NCBI GenBank assembly: GCA_947461165.1
Contig: CANHJR010000003.1
Coordinates: 1 to 17,528 of the forward strand
DNA length: 17,528 nt
Source: Saprospirales bacterium
GTDB taxonomy: Bacteria; Bacteroidota; Bacteroidia; Chitinophagales; JADJOU01
Direction of reading: 5' to 3'
Below are positions 5,766-12,376 of this stretch, in pieces (within the stretch, counting starts at the first letter, position 1; each line of letters starts with the position of its first letter). The notes below the pieces were generated by a model that saw only the letters and a list, made by a program, of their open reading frames with translations, made no database searches and had not been told where the DNA came from. Both the position numbers and the translations under genes were made by a program.

Positions 5766-7535
5766 TTAGATCGTAACTTGATACAACATGCGCATTTGAA
5801 CGCCTTTCAGTTGGGTATATTGCTTCAGTTCAAAGAAGTATGACGAAAAATCGCCCAAAAGAGAGCCAACAATCTTCTCCTTGATACTGTCCACCCATGA
5901 TTGCGCGCCAAAGTCTTCAATTAGTTTTTCCCAATCGCTCTTTCGCTTATTACTAAAAAAATAGTCATTTTTGTTTACCTTAACTTCCTTCGCTGTATAG
6001 GCTATAGCCTCTTTTAGTCCACCAATTTCATCGACAAGTCCCATTTCTTTGGCGCGTTCTCCGCTCCATACTCTACCTTGAGCCAACTCTTCTACCTTGT
6101 CCATCGATAGCTTTCGACCGCGACTGACTTCTGATTTGAATGTCAAATAGGTCTTTTCGATTTGTTGTTGAATTTTGGCGCCTTCAGCATCATCCAAAGC
6201 TTTGGTCACGCCCAATGCAGCATGTTCATTAAGTTCTACTTCATCAAATGTCAATCCGACTTTATTCTCAAGGGTTTTCTGCATATTCGGAATAATTCCA
6301 AAGACACCAATAGAGCCTGTAATGGTGTGTTGCTCAGCGAAAACCTTATTGGCTGAGGTAGAAATGTAATATCCTCCACTAGCCGCTAGATTCCCCATGG
6401 AGACAATCACTGGCTTGATCTTTCTCAATAACTCAATCTCCCGAAGCATAACCGCAGAAGCGAGGGCTGAACCGCCAGGAGAGTTGACGCGAAGCACGAC
6501 GGCTTTGACATGGTCGTTTTCAGCTAGTTTTCTAAGGTCCGTAAGCACTGTTTTGGATCCAATTGATGACTCTGTTGATTCTCCATCCATGATATCTCCT
6601 TCTGCTATATAGACAGCAATCTTTCCTTCAGAAGCATCTGTTACATTGCTTTTGATATACTTTGAAATATTGGTAAACGTCAACTTTTCATCCTTATCTT
6701 CCTCTAGACGAACTCGATACTCTGCTTCCACCTCATCCTGGTATTTGAGGCCATCTATCATTTTTACAGAAAGTGCTTCCCCGGGAATATTGGATTGCAT
6801 CGAGTTGATAGCAGAATTGACTTGTTCCGGTGTCATTTTTCGATCTTTAGCTATGTTTTCTATCACATCCGTAGCGATATCTTGAAGCAAAACCCGTGTT
6901 TGTATTTTATTTTCTTCACTCATCTTTTCCAATCGGAATGGCTCGGTAGCACTTTTGAATTTGCCAGCATAGAATATTTGTGGTTGAATTTCAAGCCTAT
7001 CTATCATGTTTTTGAAAAAAGTGAGTTGTGCGCCGAATCCGCGAATATCCATTCCTCCTTGTGGATTGACATAGATTTTATCAGCCAAAGTGGCTATATA
7101 ATATGATTTTTGTGTTGCCATTTCACCATATGCTATCACTGGTTTTTTAGACTGTTTAAATTTTGAAATCGCTGTGCGTATGAGATCCAACTGAGCGTAG
7201 GAAGCCTCCATATTCATGGCAAGTGGTATGTGTAATGCTGCAATATCATCATCTTGACCTGCTTTTTCGATGGCTTCTATGACTTGATAAATAGAATAGC
7301 CTGTCTCATCCTCGCTGTTAGAACCAAAATTCATATTCGATTTTTGCGACATATCAGTCAAAGGTCCTGTAAGATTAAGCTGTAAAATGGTGTTTTTTGG
7401 GATGCTAATTTCATCTGATTTATCATTATTCAAACTAGCTCCAATGATCATTGCCAGTAGGATCAGTATGAAGAATCCATAGAAGATAACATTTCCGAAG
7501 ATAACAGCAAACAAGGTTTTGATGAAGTTTTTCAT
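5766..7535 (-). CDS. sppA: Signal peptide peptidase SppA, 67-kDa type
   Basis: A membrane serine protease that degrades signal peptides left after protein export. The 589 residues match the long, two-domain form with tandem S49 domains rather than the short Gram-positive form. One membrane anchor spans about residues 8-33, with the rest on the far side. The catalytic lysine is Lys194 in AGKFKSATEPF (190-200), equivalent to Lys209 of E. coli, and the nucleophile is Ser386 in LAASGGYYIS (383-392), equivalent to Ser409. RVNSPGGSALAS (349-360) and TITGSIGVFG (404-413) are the conserved structural loops of the second domain. The end (GVQMRMLYQVTI) looks complete. It shares a 48-bp divergent spacer with folK and probably leads an sppA-WbqC transcript. 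Confidence 0.96.
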   Translation of the reverse strand: MKNFIKTLFAVIFGNVIFYGFFILILLAMIIGASLNNDKSDEISIPKNTILQLNLTGPLTDMSQKSNMNFGSNSEDETGYSIYQVIEAIEKAGQDDDIAALHIPLAMNMEASYAQLDLIRTAISKFKQSKKPVIAYGEMATQKSYYIATLADKIYVNPQGGMDIRGFGAQLTFFKNMIDRLEIQPQIFYAGKFKSATEPFRLEKMSEENKIQTRVLLQDIATDVIENIAKDRKMTPEQVNSAINSMQSNIPGEALSVKMIDGLKYQDEVEAEYRVRLEEDKDEKLTFTNISKYIKSNVTDASEGKIAVYIAEGDIMDGESTESSIGSKTVLTDLRKLAENDHVKAVVLRVNSPGGSALASAVMLREIELLRKIKPVIVSMGNLAASGGYYISTSANKVFAEQHTITGSIGVFGIIPNMQKTLENKVGLTFDEVELNEHAALGVTKALDDAEGAKIQQQIEKTYLTFKSEVSRGRKLSMDKVEELAQGRVWSGERAKEMGLVDEIGGLKEAIAYTAKEVKVNKNDYFFSNKRKSDWEKLIEDFGAQSWVDSIKEKIVGSLLGDFSSYFFELKQYTQLKGVQMRMLYQVTI

Positions 7536-7583
7536 TTATAATCAATTTTTTTTATTGAATTTTGCTGTAAATATAAGACGAAA

Positions 7584-8072
7584 ATGCCAATAACGTATCT
7601 GCTGCTTGGGAGTAACCTCGGTAAGCGTGACCAAAATCTTGAAACCGCTTTGAAACATATCCATGAGCGTATTGGAGCGGTGACCAAAAAATCGCGAATA
7701 TACCAGACTGAGCCTTGGGGTGAGCGCGATCAGGAGGACTTTCTCAATCAGGCACTTGAAGTCGATACGAAGCTCAAACCAAAAAAGATTCTAGAAAAAA
7801 TAGCAGAAATTGAACGTTTGATGGATCGCGAAGAAACCTATAAATGGGGTCCGAGAGAGATTGATATCGATATCTTGACCTATGGTGATGAGATGATTTC
7901 AGAAATGGATCTAACGATTCCACATCCTTTCTTGCATGAGCGCAGGTTTACGTTGATTCCCCTTTCTGAGTTGGCGCCAGATCTATTTCATCCTATTATG
8001 GGAGCTACGATTTTGGACTTGTTGCTTGAATGTGAAGACACATTGGATGTCAAAGAGTATATTGCCAAGTAG
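7584..8072 (+). CDS. folK: 2-amino-4-hydroxy-6-hydroxymethyldihydropteridine diphosphokinase
   Basis: Cytoplasmic enzyme that transfers pyrophosphate from ATP to hydroxymethyl-dihydropterin, the step before dihydropteroate synthase in folate synthesis. The 162-residue length is standard. Signature motifs are LLLGSNLG (6-13), YQTEPWG (40-46), DFLNQ (52-56), and the ATP/magnesium site WGPREIDIDIL (88-98), where Asp94 and Asp96 correspond to the two metal-binding aspartates of the E. coli enzyme. IPHPFLHERRF (112-122) and PLSELAPD (126-133) complete the family pattern. A 32-bp gap separates it from the deoxynucleoside kinase gene, and the two are almost certainly co-transcribed; this pairing is common in Bacteroidota. 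Confidence 0.96.
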   Translation: MPITYLLLGSNLGKRDQNLETALKHIHERIGAVTKKSRIYQTEPWGERDQEDFLNQALEVDTKLKPKKILEKIAEIERLMDREETYKWGPREIDIDILTYGDEMISEMDLTIPHPFLHERRFTLIPLSELAPDLFHPIMGATILDLLLECEDTLDVKEYIAK

Positions 8073-8104
8073 TATTTCAAATCTTTTGACCCTAATCTGA
8101 GGAA

Positions 8105-8728
8105 ATGCATCAATACATAGCCGTAGAAGGTGTCATTGGTGCGGGCAAAACGACCATCGCACATGTTCTTGCAGATGCTCTGAAAGCTCAGCTTCTATTA
8201 GAGGAGTTTGAAGAAAACCCTTTTTTATCAAAGTTCTATGAGAATCAAGACAAGTTTGCGTTTCCATTGGAGTTGTCTTTTTTGGCGTCCAGATATCATC
8301 AGGTAAAGCAAGTTTTAGAGAACCCATCTCTATTTCACAATGGTATTGTAAGCGATTTTGTGCTATACAAGTCACTCGTGTTTGCATCAACCACATTAGA
8401 GAATGATCAATTTTTGTTGTATCGACGATTGTTCGACATTATGTTTCAGCAGATGCCCAAACCAGATTTGACTATTTATATATATCACTCTGTGGAACAA
8501 CTACAAGCTAATATTCGAAAAAGGGGCAGAGATTATGAACAGAATATTACAAATGAATATCTAGAAACCTTGAATGACACTTACCTACAATATTTCAAAC
8601 AATTAACAAATCATAGCATCCTTATTCTGGATGGAAAGAAATTTGATATCATAGAGAACCCTGAAACCAAATCAGAACTAATCAGCCTTTGCCAAAGGAA
8701 GTTTCCAGAAGGAATGAATTATTTGTGA
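8105..8728 (+). CDS. Deoxynucleoside kinase family protein
   Basis: A 207-residue P-loop kinase expected to phosphorylate deoxyribonucleosides with ATP for nucleotide salvage. The Walker A loop is GVIGAGKT (9-16). EEFEENPFL (33-41) supplies the glutamate and hydrophobic residues near the sugar and base, FAFPLELSFLASRY (51-64) forms the substrate cleft, PKPDLTIYI (118-126) is the usual strand before the lid, and the arginine-rich lid is RKRGRDYEQNI (138-148). The animal and Gram-positive enzymes carry a DRS motif; here the equivalent position reads VSDFVLYKSLVFA (82-94), without the arginine, as I recall for Bacteroidota relatives linked to folK. The preferred nucleoside cannot be predicted. 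It converges on the DUF6029 gene with an 11-bp gap. Confidence 0.92.
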   Translation: MHQYIAVEGVIGAGKTTIAHVLADALKAQLLLEEFEENPFLSKFYENQDKFAFPLELSFLASRYHQVKQVLENPSLFHNGIVSDFVLYKSLVFASTTLENDQFLLYRRLFDIMFQQMPKPDLTIYIYHSVEQLQANIRKRGRDYEQNITNEYLETLNDTYLQYFKQLTNHSILILDGKKFDIIENPETKSELISLCQRKFPEGMNYL

Positions 8729-8739
8729 AATTGAGTGAA

Positions 8740-10365
8740 TTAGAATGAAGCCGTCATCTGCGCTCGCAATCCACTAAATGCGGGCTCAAAACGACAAACC
8801 CCACCAGTACAAACAATCCCAGCCAATTGCTTCGTGTACATTAGTGTAAATCGAGTAGTACTCTTGGTATATGATGCAAATACATTCCAGAAATGATGTG
8901 AGTTTTGATATGCTTTTTGCACCTCATATTTTGGATTTGGCTTGAAATTATACAAATCTGAAACAGAAAATGACCACGAAGGAGCGATGTTAAATTCTAG
9001 TAGAGCAAAAACTGACTGCCCTAGATCCTTAGCGGCGTGCTGATATTGAAGTTCAAGCCTCATGGATCGTTTTCTATTGAATCGATAAATTGTTTCCGTA
9101 AAGCCAGTGTACGAAACGATATCTGTAGGCTCAGTGCCTCCAAGATATCGACGTTGGTTGTAATAAATGTATTGTACACCGACGTGTTGATCAAGTTTGC
9201 CACCAAGAAGTTTCTTGAAAAGGACGTCTCCTGTCAATTCTCTATAATATGGGTCTTTCCATCCGATAGTATCTATGATAGATGCATTGAAGTTGATTGC
9301 GATTTTCTTCGTTAAGGAATAAGTTAAATCCAAAGATGCTCCTGTTTCTCCAAGTTCGTTTGGTGCAATTTGAAATCTTGCTGGCAAGCGAAGCGAGTGT
9401 TGCTTGTTTATTGGTGCTAGGAAGGACAGCTTTCTATTATTTAGACGATCAAACAATGGATCTTGCGTTTGTGTTGAATTGAATAGGAAATTTTCGACCT
9501 GACGACCTTGAAAAGTAATGCCTAACTTCGGTTTAGAATAAGTTAGTGAGCCGTAAATCATATAGCCTGCTTTGTTTTGGTACAACTCTGGCGTCAATGC
9601 ATTCAAAATAGCACCCTTTGTTTTATATGCACCTTCGACATATGCAGTAAAATTTCGATATCGTACCGTTGTATAGAAATCTCCAACATAGGTATTATAG
9701 TTCACTGGGAAATAGTATTTGTCTTGAATGGCATTGTCTAGAGCGGCTCGTTCTTCCTTAGAATAGGTTCTATTGACAATGGAGCTTCCCACATTGAACC
9801 CAAAACTGTCATTGAAATCATGCGAATATTCAGCATTCATGCCTTTGACAAAGGCTCCAAAGAAATCTAATCGATATTTTTGGGTTCCAGCTATTCCTCG
9901 AATGCTAAACTTTTCGTTTACTTTATATTTTGCTCGAATACCAAAAATCGCATTGTCAATACCAAGGCTTCGTTCTTCAAAGGTGCGAAGAGCGGTACCA
10001 TTGCCATATTGCTCATAAAGATACCCTACTGACACATCAAGTTTATCATCAATTTTTTTCTTAATATACCAATTACCTATTCCATAAAAAGAGGTTGCAT
10101 TTGGAGGGTTTTGAAGAATAGAGTTGTAGTTTCCGTCAAATCGGATAGAAGCTTCTATACCTTTTGCCTGATCTGAATAAATTGTTTGAAGCCAGACATT
10201 GGCCGAATTTTTGTTATATTCATAATTTTCTCCTACTGCAGCTATCGCTGAATCTCTATCATAGAAATCCATATTGAAGCGGACATTGCCGGTTAACATA
10301 CCTTGGCTAAACATATTTTGGTTAAAAAAGACAAATAGAATAAACCCTAGGCCACGTAAAAACAT
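8740..10365 (-). CDS. DUF6029 family outer-membrane beta-barrel protein
   Basis: A 541-residue exported protein with a signal peptide (about 1-21, ending FSQG) and a beta-rich body with alternating aromatic strands ending in phenylalanine, as for outer-membrane barrels. YLYEQYGNGTALRTFEER (115-132) followed by SLGIDNA (133-139) and the C-terminal VCTGGVCRFEPAF (518-530) match my memory of DUF6029, a Bacteroidota family of unknown function. Cys519 and Cys524 are the only cysteines in the whole protein. It lies divergently opposite a TlpA-like thioredoxin gene across a 120-bp spacer. A TATATTTG box on its strand (10480-10473) is about 107 bases upstream of the ATG and could drive it. I cannot tell whether it is a channel, receptor or secretion part. 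Confidence 0.85.
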   Translation of the reverse strand: MFLRGLGFILFVFFNQNMFSQGMLTGNVRFNMDFYDRDSAIAAVGENYEYNKNSANVWLQTIYSDQAKGIEASIRFDGNYNSILQNPPNATSFYGIGNWYIKKKIDDKLDVSVGYLYEQYGNGTALRTFEERSLGIDNAIFGIRAKYKVNEKFSIRGIAGTQKYRLDFFGAFVKGMNAEYSHDFNDSFGFNVGSSIVNRTYSKEERAALDNAIQDKYYFPVNYNTYVGDFYTTVRYRNFTAYVEGAYKTKGAILNALTPELYQNKAGYMIYGSLTYSKPKLGITFQGRQVENFLFNSTQTQDPLFDRLNNRKLSFLAPINKQHSLRLPARFQIAPNELGETGASLDLTYSLTKKIAINFNASIIDTIGWKDPYYRELTGDVLFKKLLGGKLDQHVGVQYIYYNQRRYLGGTEPTDIVSYTGFTETIYRFNRKRSMRLELQYQHAAKDLGQSVFALLEFNIAPSWSFSVSDLYNFKPNPKYEVQKAYQNSHHFWNVFASYTKSTTRFTLMYTKQLAGIVCTGGVCRFEPAFSGLRAQMTASF

Positions 10366-10434
10366 CTTAATAATTGAAATTTAGTAATAATTTGGTAAAA
10401 TTAAATTTATAGCTTCAATTTCATCATATTATTT

Positions 10435-10442
10435 TAAATTTG
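10435..10442 (+). promoter_or_regulatory. Candidate -7 box for the TlpA-like gene
   Basis: TAAATTTG is a perfect match to TAnnTTTG and lies 43 bases before the ATG at 10486. No TTTG is seen at the expected -33 distance. Between this box and the start lies the perfect palindrome AGAGATCTCT (10457-10466), and on the opposite strand TATATTTG (10480-10473) could be the -7 box for the divergent barrel gene. Confidence 0.4.
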
Positions 10443-10485
10443 TATCAAGCATTACAAGAGATCTCTCAAAAACAAATATATAAAC

Positions 10486-10992
10486 ATGAAAAAAGGAATA
10501 CTATTGACGCTTATGACCATGATCGCTGCTATGGGATATGCTGGCGGTGGCAATGAAGGTAGAGAAGTCCCAAGTATACAAGTTGAGGATATAAATGGTA
10601 AAAAAGTTGACTTCAAAGCAGTGTTGATGCCAGGGAAGCTTTATGTTGTTTGTTTTTGGGCTACATGGTGTGTTCCTTGCAAGCAGGAACTCACCAATAT
10701 GGTTGATCTAGCTCCAAAGTGGAAAGAAAACTTCAAAGCCGAAGTCATAGCGGTATCGACAGATGATAGTCGTGCAAAAGCAAAGGTAAAGGCTTTTGTG
10801 GCCGGGGAGTCTTGGCCATATACCATTTTTTTGGATCAAAATCAGGATTTAATGAGAATTCTGGGAATACAGTCTATCCCTTTTGCTATGATAATTGATG
10901 ATCAAGGAAAAATTGTATACACACATAACGCATACGTTGAAGGCGATGAATTTGAAATAGAAAACAAGCTCGCTGCACTTCAAAAGAAATAA
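10486..10992 (+). CDS. TlpA-like exported thiol-disulfide oxidoreductase
   Basis: A 168-residue periplasmic thioredoxin-fold protein. The signal peptide covers about residues 1-19 (ending MGYA); a following GGGNEG stretch is flexible. VPSIQVEDINGKKV (28-41) is the usual AhpC-TSA/TlpA N-terminal strand pair. The redox site is FWATWCVPC (57-65) with Cys62 and Cys65, and the cis-proline is Pro132 in SIPFAMI (130-136), so it should be active. Members of this group reduce disulfides for cytochrome c maturation or other envelope proteins; the partner here is unknown. The divergent neighbour is a barrel with a single cysteine pair, which makes it a candidate partner (inference only). It starts a probable transcript with the DUF4197 and NadR-like genes; the next start is 27 bp away. 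Confidence 0.93.
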   Translation: MKKGILLTLMTMIAAMGYAGGGNEGREVPSIQVEDINGKKVDFKAVLMPGKLYVVCFWATWCVPCKQELTNMVDLAPKWKENFKAEVIAVSTDDSRAKAKVKAFVAGESWPYTIFLDQNQDLMRILGIQSIPFAMIIDDQGKIVYTHNAYVEGDEFEIENKLAALQKK

Positions 10993-11019
10993 TAATTTTA
11001 AATGTTAAACTTAAGAACT

Positions 11020-11853
11020 ATGAAAGCATTTTGCATTCTAGTGGCTATGGCATTGTCTCTGACCAATTCGCAAGCGCAAATCAAATGGAGGACACCAGTC
11101 GCACCGAAAACGCCAATAAAAACAGAATCTGATGGCAAATCTAAACAGACCCAGTCTGGATCAAGCACTCCAAATCCTGTTGGAGATATGATGGGCACCT
11201 TGGGAGGTATGATACGAGGTGGTTCCGGATCGATGACAAATGACAAAGCGGCCAATGGTCTCAAGGAGGCATTGAATGTTGGAACAGCTAGCGCAACCAG
11301 CAATCTAGGCAAGGTCGATGGCTTCCTGGCAAATGCTGCAGTCAAAATTCTCTTACCACCAGAGGCGCGAAAAGTAGAGAGTACCCTACGAGGACTTGGA
11401 ATGGGAAGTGTTTGTGACCAGGTCATTACTTCTGTCAACCGTGCTGCAGAGGGAGCTGTGGTCGAAGCAAAGCCAATTTTCATTCAAGCGATCAGGTCCA
11501 TGACTATTTCTGATGCGATTGGCATATTGACAGGGGGTGATGGAGCCGCTACAAACTATCTTCGAAGAACAAGCGGTGAGGTTCTAAAACAAAGAATGCA
11601 ACCTATCATAAAAACCAATCTGGATAGAACTCAAGCCACAAGATATTGGGGAGATGCAATCAACCAATACAATAACGTTCCATTGGTTCAAAAAGCGAAT
11701 CCTGATCTATCACAGTTTGTAACTGAGAAAGCTATAGACGGCATATTCTTAATGATCGCCTTGGAGGAGAAGAGCATTCGTGCAAATCCAGCTGCTAGAG
11801 TTGGTAGTGTTTTGACTGAAGTATTTGGATGGGCTGATAGCCAGAAAAAATAA
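11020..11853 (+). CDS. DUF4197 family exported protein
   Basis: A 277-residue protein with a signal peptide (1-20, ending NSQAQ), predicted periplasmic. A low-complexity, glycine/serine/lysine-rich linker (about 22-75) precedes an all-helical DUF4197 domain (about 76-270). Typical segments are NGLKEALNVGTASA (79-92), ILLPPEARKVESTLRGLG (110-127), RAAEGAVVEAKPIF (141-154), MTISDAIGILTGGDGAATNY (161-180), FVTEKAIDGIFLMIALEEK (233-251) and IRANPAARVGSVLTEVFG (253-270). The function of the family is unknown. I choose the ATG at 11020 because it directly begins a classic signal peptide; an ATG at 11002 would add MLNLRT in front of it. Its stop overlaps the next start by one base (TAATG), implying translational coupling. 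Confidence 0.87.
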   Translation: MKAFCILVAMALSLTNSQAQIKWRTPVAPKTPIKTESDGKSKQTQSGSSTPNPVGDMMGTLGGMIRGGSGSMTNDKAANGLKEALNVGTASATSNLGKVDGFLANAAVKILLPPEARKVESTLRGLGMGSVCDQVITSVNRAAEGAVVEAKPIFIQAIRSMTISDAIGILTGGDGAATNYLRRTSGEVLKQRMQPIIKTNLDRTQATRYWGDAINQYNNVPLVQKANPDLSQFVTEKAIDGIFLMIALEEKSIRANPAARVGSVLTEVFGWADSQKK

Positions 11854-12341
11854 TGTCTTCACGTCAGAGAATGATTGCCCTAGTGGGAGCAGAATCTACT
11901 GGAAAAACGAGTCTTGCCATTGATTTATCGAAAAAATACAAAGCTCTTCTAGTTGAGGAACAAGCACGTTGTTATTTGCCAGACATCGGATTGAAATACA
12001 CGACTCAGGATATTTACAATATCGCTAAACTACAAATTGATGCTGAGAAAAGAGCCATAGCTAGCGATCATTCTATACTAATTTTCGATACAGAGCTCAT
12101 AACCATAGAGATATGGCTTGAATTTTATGGATATGATATACCTTCTTGGATACCTGAGTATATTCAAGATTGTCATTACGAATATGTCCTTCTTGATACC
12201 AATATACCATGGGTCGCTGATGATCTGAGAAATAACCCTCAAGACAGATTTAAGATCACGGAAATGTTCCGATCTAAATTAGATCATTACAAGAAAAGCT
12301 ATAAAATCCTAATAGATATTGAAGACTGGGCGACTCTCTGA
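11853..12341 (+). CDS. NadR-like P-loop nucleoside kinase (AAA_28 type)
   Basis: A 162-residue cytoplasmic ATPase resembling the C-terminal ribosylnicotinamide kinase domain of NadR, without its DNA-binding and adenylyltransferase parts. The Walker A loop is VGAESTGKTS (11-20). LVEEQARCYL (33-42) parallels the EYAREY segment of NadR, LIFDTELITI (76-85) carries the Walker B-like Asp79 in the usual FDT/D form, and NIPWVADDLRNNPQDR (117-132) matches the PDIPWxxDGLR lid. A role in nicotinamide riboside salvage is likely but not certain, since many AAA_28 proteins have unproven substrates. It overlaps the DUF4197 gene by one base, so the two are made together, a pairing that does not explain itself. 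No pnuC-like transporter is nearby. It converges on bamA with a 35-bp gap. Confidence 0.84.
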   Translation: MSSRQRMIALVGAESTGKTSLAIDLSKKYKALLVEEQARCYLPDIGLKYTTQDIYNIAKLQIDAEKRAIASDHSILIFDTELITIEIWLEFYGYDIPSWIPEYIQDCHYEYVLLDTNIPWVADDLRNNPQDRFKITEMFRSKLDHYKKSYKILIDIEDWATL

Positions 12342-12376
12342 GGCAGTTATCTGAAAGCGAATTAAGGTTGAATATA

